Assembly (NCBI GenBank): GCA_002336465.1
Contig: DDEP01000198.1
Location: 14,423-21,959 of the forward strand
DNA: 7,537 nucleotides
Reading direction: 5' to 3'
Origin: Pedobacter sp. UBA1951
GTDB lineage: Bacteria; Bacteroidota; Bacteroidia; Sphingobacteriales; Sphingobacteriaceae
The notes under the pieces are model-generated. The model ran no database searches. It had not been told where the DNA came from and was given only the letters and a program-made list of their open reading frames with translations. Below are positions 1 to 6,262 of the stretch, one piece after another. The stretch's first letter is position 1; each line of letters starts with the position of its first letter. The translations under genes and the position numbers were made by a program.

Positions 1-140
1 ACTACATCAAACGCCGATATTCTGTCTGTTACCACCATTGCTAAAAACTGATTATCAATGGTATAAACATCTCTTACTTTACCTTTATAAAAGTTGCTCT
101 GTTTGGGAAAATTAAAATGGGTTTCTTTAACTGCTTTCAT
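1..140 (-). CDS. purC: Phosphoribosylaminoimidazole-succinocarboxamide synthase (SAICAR synthetase), 5' part only
   Basis: Reading the minus strand from the ATG at 140-138 gives 46 full codons that run off the window edge. Residues 19-24 (KGKVRD) and 38-46 (TDRISAFDV) match the conserved N-terminal ATP-grasp-like region of SAICAR synthetase: the glycine-rich KGKVRD loop and the VTDRISAFDV strand. The family enzyme is cytoplasmic and joins aspartate to CAIR with ATP in purine synthesis. Only the first sixth or so of the protein is present, so the rest of the active site cannot be checked. The gene lies downstream of, and in the same direction as, the phoH pair, but an intrinsic terminator stands between them. 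I see no convincing promoter in the roughly 20 bp left upstream. Identity is firm from the motifs despite the truncation. Confidence 0.93.
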   Translation of the reverse strand, partial: MKAVKETHFNFPKQSNFYKGKVRDVYTIDNQFLAMVVTDRISAFDV

Positions 141-161
141 GAGGTTATAAAAATACGATTT

Positions 162-199
162 TAAAACAAAAAACCCTGTAGATTTAAATCTACAGGGTT
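162..199 (-). terminator. Rho-independent terminator of the phoH/92-residue gene unit
   Basis: Positions 172-199 form a perfect 28-bp palindrome with half-site AACCCTGTAGATTT. On the minus strand it is followed directly by a T-rich run (TTTTTT, G, TTTT; 172 down to about 163). The stem begins 4 bp beyond the stop codon of the 92-residue gene. On the plus strand the flank is A/T mixed rather than a clean T run, so it is oriented to stop minus-strand transcription. It ends only about 20 bp before the purC start codon. Confidence 0.82.
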
Positions 200-203
200 A
201 AAA

Positions 204-482
204 TTATTGCATTTTGTTTAATCTGTCCTTAAAATCTTCTGCGCTTAACATACCCACTATCTGTCCTTTTAAATGAACTTCTATATGGTTATCGTACTTT
301 TTTAATTGTAACCTGCCCTTAAACAAATCTGTTTTATCGGTGGTCAAATAATCGAATAAGTTTTTCTTTTTTTCCTTTCGGCAAGCCAATTCATTCTCTC
401 CTTCTGCAACAATTAACCTTACCTTTTCTTCGAGAGGTTCGAACCGTAAGGTCAATTGATCTGTGAGCCTGATGCTTTCCAT
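204..482 (-). CDS. Conserved-looking small protein of unknown function (92 aa)
   Basis: I do not recognise a named family. The protein is small, highly charged and apparently cytoplasmic: no signal peptide or membrane segment is visible. The first 32 residues look like beta strands with alternating hydrophobics (TLRFEPL, VRLIVAEG). A very basic patch follows at 35-40 (RKEKKK). The second half reads like strand-strand-helix (RLQLKKYDNHIEVHL, then SAEDFKDRLNKM). The start codon ATG at 482-480 lies 11 bp after the phoH stop and the stop is followed at once by a strong terminator, so it is very probably the last gene of a phoH transcript. No clear Shine-Dalgarno sequence precedes it, as is common in Bacteroidota. 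That it is a real gene rests on the tight operon position, the terminator and protein-like composition; its role is unknown. Confidence 0.75.
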   Translation of the reverse strand: MESIRLTDQLTLRFEPLEEKVRLIVAEGENELACRKEKKKNLFDYLTTDKTDLFKGRLQLKKYDNHIEVHLKGQIVGMLSAEDFKDRLNKMQ

Positions 483-493
483 TTTAAACTTAA

Positions 494-1456
494 TTATTGG
501 ATATCACCGTAAGCTTTTAAAATCTGTTTAACCAGTTTATGTCTTACTACGTCTTCTCCATTTAAATAAATAATATCTATGCCTTTAATATCGGACAAGA
601 TACGAAGTGCATTATGTAAACCCGACTGTGTTTTCTTAGGTAAATCTACCTGCGTAACATCTCCGGTTACAATAAATTTAGCAGTTGGCCCCATACGAGT
701 TAAAAACATTTTCAACTGCATATCGGTTGAATTCTGAGCCTCATCTAAAATCACAAAGCAATTATCAAGAGTACGACCCCTCATAAAAGCAAGCGGTGCC
801 ACCTCTATGGTACGGTTTTCTAAATAAATCTTCAGTTTTTCAGGAGGTATCATATCATCCAAAGCATCGTATAAAGGACGCAGATAGGGATCTACTTTTT
901 CTTTCAAATCGCCGGGTAAAAAGCCTAGGTTCTCTCCTGCTTCTACCGCCGGACGTGTTAAGATGATACGTTTAATTTCTTTATTTTTAAGGGCTCTTAC
1001 AGCAAGTGCAACTGCAGTATAGGTTTTTCCTGTACCTGCAGGACCAATGGCAAATAAAATGTCATTTTTGCCAATGCTCTCTACCATTTTACGTTGGTTG
1101 GCTGTTCTGGCTTTAACCATTAGGCCATGGTTACCATATACGATAACCTCACCTCCGCCACCATTGTTTTTTGCTGCACCTTCTGTAGAAGATACTTCGC
1201 TTATTTTAGCACCTAAAATACCTTGGATATCATTAGGTGAAAGGGTTCTGTATTTTTCTAAATGTTCTACTAAAAGTTGTATTTTCTGCTCAAAATTCTT
1301 GAGTTCTTCTGAATCTCCAAGAGCTTTAACTTCATTACCACGAGCCACGATTTTTAATTTAGGGAAAGCGGCTTTTATCATCTCATAGTGCTCATTATTG
1401 GCTCCCCAAAACTGAATTTGGTCGGCTGTATCGATGGTAAGCTTAATTTCGTTCAA
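494..1456 (-). CDS. phoH: PhoH-family ATPase (YbeZ/PhoL-like)
   Basis: A 320-residue cytoplasmic P-loop ATPase of typical PhoH length. The N-terminal part (1-70) carries the family's small RNA-binding-like segment (FPKLKIVARGNEVKALG, 31-47). A glycine-rich linker follows at 98-102. The ATPase core has Walker A GPAGTGKT (138-145), the TRPAVEAGENLGFLPG signature (167-182), Walker B VILDEAQN (235-242), the TGD motif (264-266) and a C-terminal VVRHKLV segment (303-309). PhoH proteins are linked in other bacteria to RNA metabolism and ribosome maturation, often beside ybeY; no ybeY is visible here. The start is a TTG codon (1456-1454): no in-frame ATG lies between it and an upstream in-frame stop at 1471-1469, and the next Met is residue 26, inside the conserved domain. 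It is the first gene of a minus-strand unit with the 92-residue gene and is divergent from the DUF62 gene. Confidence 0.95.
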   Translation of the reverse strand: MNEIKLTIDTADQIQFWGANNEHYEMIKAAFPKLKIVARGNEVKALGDSEELKNFEQKIQLLVEHLEKYRTLSPNDIQGILGAKISEVSSTEGAAKNNGGGGEVIVYGNHGLMVKARTANQRKMVESIGKNDILFAIGPAGTGKTYTAVALAVRALKNKEIKRIILTRPAVEAGENLGFLPGDLKEKVDPYLRPLYDALDDMIPPEKLKIYLENRTIEVAPLAFMRGRTLDNCFVILDEAQNSTDMQLKMFLTRMGPTAKFIVTGDVTQVDLPKKTQSGLHNALRILSDIKGIDIIYLNGEDVVRHKLVKQILKAYGDIQ

Positions 1457-1483
1457 AATATTGTATTTTTATTTAAATGGGTA

Positions 1484-1526
1484 TTAAATTCAATTTAAAA
1501 GTTGAATATTTGTAGGCAAATTGCCT
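1484..1526. promoter_or_regulatory. Divergent intergenic region with two short dyads, possible operators
   Basis: The 104 bp between phoH and the DUF62 gene must hold promoters for both directions. Two perfect inverted repeats with one-base centres are visible: TTAAATT-C-AATTTAA (1484-1498) and AGGCAA-A-TTGCCT (1514-1526). Their centres are 29 bp apart. The second contains G/C bases and is the less likely to be chance. I could not place a convincing TTG/TAnnTTTG promoter in either direction, so regulatory function is only a suggestion. Confidence 0.25.
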
Positions 1527-1560
1527 GTACACAAGAATAAGAAATAATATTTAATTTTTA

Positions 1561-2340
1561 ATGGCTATAATCACATTAACAACAGATTTGGGTACGAAAG
1601 ATTTTTATCAGGCTGCTCTAAAAGGCAGCATTTTAAGTAATCTACCTACTGTTAATATTATAGACATTACACATGAGGTGCCTTCCTTTAATATTTCGTA
1701 TGCGGCTTTTGTGTTAAAAAATTCTTATACCTACTTTCCCAAAGACACTGTACACCTGATTGGCATTGATTCTGTTTTTAACGAGAACACCAAATACATT
1801 GCTTTAAAGTACAAAGGACATTATTTTGTAGGCGCCGATAACGGAATTTTTTCTTTGTTATTTAATGAGGCTCCTGATGAAATCGTTGAGCTTAACATTA
1901 TGCAAGATCTTAAGTTTCTTCATTTTCCGCTTGTTGATATTCTGGTTAAAGGGGCTGTGCATCTGGCTAAAGGTGGCAGTTTAACCGATATAGGTATTCC
2001 AGCTTCTGATGTAGAACAAAAAATGCTCTTACATCCGGTAATTGAGAAAGATATTATAAGAGGTAGTGTTATTTTCGTGGATACGTTTAGCAATGTTATT
2101 ACCAATATTACCAAAGACCTATTTACCAAGGTTCAGAAAAACCGTGATTTTACGCTCTATTTCAGGAAAAACGAAACCATTACCCAATTAAGCTGGCATT
2201 ACAATGAAGTTCCTGAAGGCGAAAAGCTTTGTTTGTTCGGGATCAGCAATCACTTAGAAATTGCAATTAACAAAGGTAAAGCCAGCGGTTTATTAGGTCT
2301 GCACCTTAATGATATTGTAAGAGTAGAATTTCGTTCTTAA
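1561..2340 (+). CDS. DUF62-family SAM hydroxide adenosyltransferase-like protein
   Basis: A 259-residue protein of the S-adenosylmethionine hydroxide adenosyltransferase / fluorinase-like (DUF62) family, with both family domains. Visible marks are TLTTDLGTKDFY (5-16, where D9 matches the ribose-binding Asp of the family), IIDITHEVPSFNI (33-45), AAFVLKNSYTYFP (48-60) and GADNGI (91-96). In the C-terminal domain are GSVIFVDTFSNVITNIT (168-184) and HLEIAINKGKAS (231-242). Characterised members split SAM with water into adenosine and methionine. The usual VDPGVGTxRR segment is IDSVFNENTKYI here (69-80), and the usual FHGRD is FPLVD (122-126). The catalytic Asp is kept (D70) but the Arg and His of the Asp-Arg-His triad are not in place; H121 lies two residues from the expected His. 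Halogenase activity is not implied. ATG at 1561 fits the family N-terminus. The next gene follows after 17 bp, probably in the same transcript. Confidence 0.9.
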   Translation: MAIITLTTDLGTKDFYQAALKGSILSNLPTVNIIDITHEVPSFNISYAAFVLKNSYTYFPKDTVHLIGIDSVFNENTKYIALKYKGHYFVGADNGIFSLLFNEAPDEIVELNIMQDLKFLHFPLVDILVKGAVHLAKGGSLTDIGIPASDVEQKMLLHPVIEKDIIRGSVIFVDTFSNVITNITKDLFTKVQKNRDFTLYFRKNETITQLSWHYNEVPEGEKLCLFGISNHLEIAINKGKASGLLGLHLNDIVRVEFRS

Positions 2341-2357
2341 TTTTTCATATACACCCT

Positions 2358-2642
2358 ATGCTTACAAGAGTTGTAAAAATGCATTTTAACCAAACGTACA
2401 TTGTCGATTTTAAAAAGTTTTTTGGTTCATTAAAACCTCATATCGAAGCCTTTAAGGGTTGTACTGAAGTAAATCTTTTTCAAGATAAGGCTAATCCAGA
2501 AATATTTTTTACCATTAGTAAATGGGAAAATGAAGAACACTTAGAAAACTATAGACATTCGACTTTGTTTAAAGAAACATGGGCTGTAGTAAAACCCAAC
2601 TTTGTACAAAAAGCCGAAGCTTGGAGTTTAATGGAACAATAA
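2358..2642 (+). CDS. Antibiotic-biosynthesis-monooxygenase (ABM/YgiN-like) fold protein
   Basis: A 94-residue cytoplasmic protein matching the dimeric alpha/beta-barrel ABM family. It begins MLTRVVKMHF (strand 1), has a helix around 17-33, then GCTEVNLFQDKANPEIFFTI (34-53), KWENEEHLENYRHSTLF (55-71), W75 and the closing KAEAWS strand (85-90). This order of strand, FKGC turn, strands and YRHSxLF helix is typical of the family. Members range from quinol or heme monooxygenases to proteins with no known reaction, so the substrate cannot be named. The Met at 2358 is preferred over Met8 because the first strand starts before Met8. The gene lies 17 bp after the DUF62 gene and is probably co-transcribed. 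Its stop codon is one base from the stop of the convergent receptor gene, with no terminator between them. Confidence 0.85.
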   Translation: MLTRVVKMHFNQTYIVDFKKFFGSLKPHIEAFKGCTEVNLFQDKANPEIFFTISKWENEEHLENYRHSTLFKETWAVVKPNFVQKAEAWSLMEQ

Positions 2643-2643
2643 T

Positions 2644-5040
2644 TTAGTTAATTAAATCATCGTTCTTAACTCCCTTTTTCTTAGATAGGTTTTCTTTTAA
2701 CTTGCCGAAATTGTATGTAAAACCTGCATAAATTACCCTGCTTAAAGAAGTATTGATGGTCTTTGTTGTAAAATTAGCATCCTTGGTTAAGGCTGTTACA
2801 TTTTGCCATTTGTTAAAAAAGTTATTAAAATTAATAGTTGTACTTAGCTTCTGGTTAAAGAATTTATAACCAAAATTTATCTGATAAAAAGGGTTTGAAC
2901 TAGCAGAATTAACCAAATTGTAAGTTTGCTTACTAATTCCCCCGCTTCCACTTAACGTAAATAATTCGGTTATCTTATAAGCAAAAAAGCCTACTGCTAA
3001 TCCACTAAATCCTGCTGCATGTTGGGTTGCAATGAACTTATTTTCAATTTTATTATATCTTAAAGAAAGCACAATTCCACCATTTACTTTTTTAGATAAT
3101 GATCCGTTTAAAACCAATGAACTACCGGCTTCTACATTTTTACCTAAATTACCATAAGTTATCGCCGTTATACCTGTTTTTTCGTTAAAGTTTGCATACT
3201 GAACAATCATATTTCCAGAATATGAGGCATTAAATGATAAGGATGCAAAATTTGAGCCATTAACCAAACGGTTTTGCAAAGAGATCGTATGAATTGTTTG
3301 CGCACTTAAATCAGGATTGCCAAAAGAGATGTTTAACGGATCATTGTTATTCACAAATGGATTTAAGGTATTGATATAAGGGCGCTGCAAACGTTTGGTG
3401 TAACTTAGCACTATTGTGTAGTTTTTGGCAAGTTTGGCATTCATGGATAGATCGGGGATCAGTGAAGTATAATCTTGTTTTACTTTAGTATCTGAACTAA
3501 AAAAATCTCCATTTACGGTAGTATGCTCTACCCTTAAACCAGTTCTGAAATTAATTTGTTTTACGTAAAAATTAAGAGAAGCATAACCACTGTAAACCTG
3601 CTGATTATAACCAAAGCTATCTGTATTTAATGGGTTTGGTTCAAAAGGAAGACTTTCGTCGGTTTTACTCAAGCTCGAATAGTTAGATTCTGCTTTTCTA
3701 AAAATTACCTTAGCCCCTGTTTCTAACTTAAAGTTGTTGGAAAGGGGTTGCAGAAAGTCTGTTTGTAAGGTATATTCTTTATTATTTGAGTAGCTCTGGT
3801 TATCTAAGAACAAATTGCTTGGTACAGATAACAAACTACTTTCATTCAATTCATCATTTTTACTAAACTGACCGTTAAATCTTATACTCAATTCTTTTTC
3901 TTTATTGCTTTTATATTTTTTGATAAACTCTGTACCTAATCCGTAATTTGGAAAATTGCTTTTGATTTGCTGATCAAACAACCCTTTGATATTTGTTGAC
4001 GAATTTAATCGGGTATTGATGTGTTGAACAAAGTTATTTTTGCCATTTCCTCCGCTAATATTACCATACAAAACAAGTGTTTGCAAACTATCAACATTAT
4101 AGCTTATTTCTATGTTTCCATCATTATAAAATCTATCATTTGTACGCTCGCCTGTAAGCATTCTGCTTTGGTAAACTGATGGAACCAAGGGTAAAGTTTC
4201 TGAAGTTATCTTGGTTTTATTATCGTAGATACCGCTTAGATAATATGTTCCTGTAATACCTAATTTACCAGATCTTACACTAAAATTGGTACTGGCATTG
4301 TAGTTAATATTTGAATAATAAACACTTACAAACCCATTATACCCAAAAATTGCTTTTTTAGTAATGATGTTAATGATACCTCCAATTCCTTCGGCATCGT
4401 ATTTTGCAGATGGTGATGTAATTACTTCTATTTTAGAGATTATTGCTCCAGGAAATCCTTTTAAGGCATCTTTTATATTTTGAGCAAACAAGGCTGTTTC
4501 TCTTCCGTTTAATAAGACTTTAAAATTACTTTGACCATTCATCTGTACGTTTCCATCTCCATCTACGCTTAACATCGGCACTTTCCTAAAAATTTCAGAA
4601 ACACTTTCACTCTTAGCCGAGGGATCTTGTTCTACATCGTAAATTAACCGGTCTCTATCTTGTTTTATCAAGGGTTTGGTGCCAGAAATTACCACTTCCC
4701 TTAATTGGCTAGCTTGTGGCTTCATTAAATAAATACCTAAATCTGATTTTGTTTGTGTGCTTATGACTAGCTTTTGCGTAAGTTGCTGATAACCAAAAGA
4801 ATTGAAAGCCAAAACATATTTCCCTGTATCAACAGTAAAGGTAAATGTTCCTGCGGTATCAGTTAAAGTATTTGCTATTAGTGTTTTGGGTGTATCATCT
4901 TTAAATAAACTAACGGTTAGATAGTGGATTTTTTGCAGGTTGGTGCTATCTTTTGCCACTCCTTGTAATTTAATCTTATGCTGTGCGTATGAAACACTTG
5001 CTGTAAGCAGGCTTAATAGCAATAGTAATTTACATTTCAT
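2644..5040 (-). CDS. TonB-dependent-receptor-like outer-membrane beta-barrel protein (OMP_b-brl_3 type)
   Basis: A 798-residue outer-membrane protein. Residues 1-20 are a Sec signal peptide with a poly-Leu core, ending VSYAQ. Residues 21-107 form a carboxypeptidase-regulatory-like beta domain (GVAKDSTNLQKIHYLTVSL, TDTAGTFTFTVDTGKYVLAF, SFGYQ). A LREVVIS element (113-119) introduces the plug domain (about 120-230) with QDRDRLIYDV, FRKVPMLSVDGDGNVQMNG, FKVLLNG, ISKIEVITSPSAKYDAEG and GGIINIITKK. From about 233 onward alternating aromatic/polar strands form the barrel, ending in VIYAGFTYNFGKL (769-781) and a short basic tail. This order is typical of Bacteroidota receptor-like barrels (PF14905 group). 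The ligand is unknown, no SusD partner is adjacent, and uptake versus another envelope role cannot be decided. It is divergent from the LytS/LytTR genes across 204 bp, which makes it a candidate target of that system. No frameshift or internal stop is seen. Confidence 0.92.
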   Translation of the reverse strand: MKCKLLLLLSLLTASVSYAQHKIKLQGVAKDSTNLQKIHYLTVSLFKDDTPKTLIANTLTDTAGTFTFTVDTGKYVLAFNSFGYQQLTQKLVISTQTKSDLGIYLMKPQASQLREVVISGTKPLIKQDRDRLIYDVEQDPSAKSESVSEIFRKVPMLSVDGDGNVQMNGQSNFKVLLNGRETALFAQNIKDALKGFPGAIISKIEVITSPSAKYDAEGIGGIINIITKKAIFGYNGFVSVYYSNINYNASTNFSVRSGKLGITGTYYLSGIYDNKTKITSETLPLVPSVYQSRMLTGERTNDRFYNDGNIEISYNVDSLQTLVLYGNISGGNGKNNFVQHINTRLNSSTNIKGLFDQQIKSNFPNYGLGTEFIKKYKSNKEKELSIRFNGQFSKNDELNESSLLSVPSNLFLDNQSYSNNKEYTLQTDFLQPLSNNFKLETGAKVIFRKAESNYSSLSKTDESLPFEPNPLNTDSFGYNQQVYSGYASLNFYVKQINFRTGLRVEHTTVNGDFFSSDTKVKQDYTSLIPDLSMNAKLAKNYTIVLSYTKRLQRPYINTLNPFVNNNDPLNISFGNPDLSAQTIHTISLQNRLVNGSNFASLSFNASYSGNMIVQYANFNEKTGITAITYGNLGKNVEAGSSLVLNGSLSKKVNGGIVLSLRYNKIENKFIATQHAAGFSGLAVGFFAYKITELFTLSGSGGISKQTYNLVNSASSNPFYQINFGYKFFNQKLSTTINFNNFFNKWQNVTALTKDANFTTKTINTSLSRVIYAGFTYNFGKLKENLSKKKGVKNDDLIN

Positions 5041-5062
5041 TGTATAATTGATTATCTGAATA

Positions 5063-5093
5063 CAAAATTCTTATCCGTCAATTATTTGTTCAA
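5063..5093 (-). promoter_or_regulatory. Candidate Bacteroidota-type promoter of the outer-membrane receptor gene
   Basis: On the minus strand a TTG (5093-5091) is followed after exactly 20 bases by GAATTTTG (5070-5063). This matches five of the six fixed positions of the Bacteroidota -7 box TAnnTTTG with its -33 TTG. Transcription would start near 5057 and leave a leader of roughly 17 bases before the ATG at 5040. The match is by eye in AT-rich DNA. Confidence 0.4.
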
Positions 5094-5135
5094 TTTTATT
5101 ATCCGAACCATTCATATTATTATTCTAAATAGACA

Positions 5136-5212
5136 TTTGCTACAAAAAATGCTTTTTGAATAATAAATTATAATTTGATATAACATTTTAAGGGTTTGAT
5201 ATAAAAAATGCT
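5136..5212 (+). repeat. TTTG-led direct-repeat array upstream of the LytS/LytTR genes, possible operator
   Basis: TTTGATATAA occurs twice exactly (5174-5183 and 5195-5204), 21 bp apart start to start, or two helical turns. A longer imperfect repeat pairs 5136-5153 (TTTGCTACAAAAAATGCT) with 5195-5212 (TTTGATATAAAAAATGCT), identical at 16 of 18 positions. A weaker TTTGAATAAT copy starts at 5155. The four TTTG-led units begin at 5136, 5155, 5174 and 5195, steps of 19, 19 and 21 bp, all on one helix face. LytTR regulators such as AgrA and ComE bind pairs of direct repeats about 21 bp apart, so binding by the adjacent regulator is a plausible inference. The array sits upstream of both the kinase gene and the divergent receptor promoter candidate. 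Confidence 0.45.
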
Positions 5213-5248
5213 GAAATGAAATTAATCGATACTATTTTTATAGGATGA
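5208..5248 (+). other. Two tiny upstream ORFs chained by ATGA overlaps into the kinase start
   Basis: ATG at 5208 opens a three-codon ORF (MLK) whose TGA (5217-5219) overlaps an ATG at 5216. That ATG opens a ten-codon ORF (MKLIDTIFIG) whose TGA (5246-5248) overlaps the kinase ATG at 5245. Both junctions read ATGA, the classic translational-coupling arrangement. No clear ribosome-binding site is visible, and such small ORFs arise easily by chance in AT-rich DNA, so translation is unproven. Confidence 0.25.
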
Positions 5249-6258
5249 GTAAAAAGAAAAAGATCTTATTACATGTTGCGGGGTGTATCATTTATTTGAT
5301 ATGGAATTTGGTGCCTAGCATTTATGAGCCTGATCTTACTGCATCGATGGTATTTAATGTAACTTTTACTTTAGTTAGAATAATCCAGTTTTATTTTTGT
5401 TATTTACTCATATTTCCATTTTTTTTAGATTGGAAAAATATACCTAAGACTGTTTTTGCTATTTTTTTAGGTTTAAGTATTTTTATCTTCTTAAGGTATT
5501 TTATTGAACAGTTTACCTTTTCAAGATTGTTTGGCTTTCAAAATTATGGCAAACATTTCAGCTCCTCATTTTATTTAGTCAGCAATATTTTTTACGGTTT
5601 TTCTGGAGTATTTTTTACTATAGCGATTTACAGTACAGAAAAAGCACTAAACAGAGAAAAAGAAAATGCGATACTTAGACAAGAAGCTACTAAGGCTGAA
5701 CTGGCTTTTTTAAAATCTCAGATCAATCCACATTTCTTGTATAATACGCTCAATTATATTTATTCATTAGCCCTTCCTGTTTCTGAGCAATTGGCTTCCG
5801 CTATAATTCGTTTATCTAGCTTAATGCGCTATACTTTACAAGAGAGTGAAGATGGAAAAGTATTGTTGACCAAAGAAATCGAATACATAGAAAGTTATAT
5901 TGAATTATTTAAAATGCGCTTTGCCCCTAATTTTTATGTCGATTTTAAAATTTATGGAACTATTGATCAACAAAAAATAGCGGTTTTGTTGCTTATTCCC
6001 TTTGTAGAAAACGCATTTAAACATGGGGTGGTTAATGATCAAGAAAAGCCCGTTACCATTCACTTAACCGTTAATGGAAATAAGCTAACTTTTGAATTAA
6101 AGAATTATATAAATCAACAGCAAAAAGACCAATCCTCTGGAATCGGGTTAAACAATATTAAAAAAAGGTTAGATTTAATTTATCCAAGCCAGTATCACTT
6201 AACCATACAGAACGATGAAAAATTTTACCAATGTTTACTCCAAATAACTTTAGATTAG
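5245..6258 (+). CDS. LytS/YpdA-type sensor histidine kinase
   Basis: A 337-residue inner-membrane histidine kinase of the His_kinase (PF06580) family. Four hydrophobic segments are visible at about 7-27, 37-61, 69-89 and 109-129, with short loops and no large periplasmic sensor domain. A charged helix that looks like a coiled coil (about 131-158) leads to the phospho-acceptor motif QINPHFLYNTLN (159-170, His163). The ATP-binding part has the N-box PFVENAFKHG (252-261, Asn256) and the glycine box SSGIGLNNIKKRL (297-309). All key residues are present, so it should be active; the signal is unknown and may be sensed within the membrane. ATG at 5245 is directly followed by a Lys-rich N-terminus and the first membrane segment. 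The partner regulator gene begins 4 bp after the stop, so the two are surely co-transcribed. Confidence 0.95.
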   Translation: MSKKKKILLHVAGCIIYLIWNLVPSIYEPDLTASMVFNVTFTLVRIIQFYFCYLLIFPFFLDWKNIPKTVFAIFLGLSIFIFLRYFIEQFTFSRLFGFQNYGKHFSSSFYLVSNIFYGFSGVFFTIAIYSTEKALNREKENAILRQEATKAELAFLKSQINPHFLYNTLNYIYSLALPVSEQLASAIIRLSSLMRYTLQESEDGKVLLTKEIEYIESYIELFKMRFAPNFYVDFKIYGTIDQQKIAVLLLIPFVENAFKHGVVNDQEKPVTIHLTVNGNKLTFELKNYINQQQKDQSSGIGLNNIKKRLDLIYPSQYHLTIQNDEKFYQCLLQITLD

Positions 6259-6262
6259 AGAT

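Noticed and set aside
1047..1388. Plus-strand 113-codon open frame
   Set aside because: It lies entirely antisense to the phoH coding region, whose domains are well conserved; its translation has no domain signature.
1920..2129. Minus-strand 69-codon open frame
   Set aside because: Antisense shadow inside the DUF62 gene.
1561..2340. Fluorinase or chlorinase function for the DUF62 protein
   Set aside because: Family membership alone does not give halogenase activity, and nothing seen supports halide use.
2611..2622. AAGC-TTCG-GCTT hairpin followed by Ts on the minus strand, a possible receptor-gene terminator
   Set aside because: The stem is only 4 bp and the bases encode the conserved KAEAW segment of the monooxygenase-like protein, so chance is the simpler explanation.
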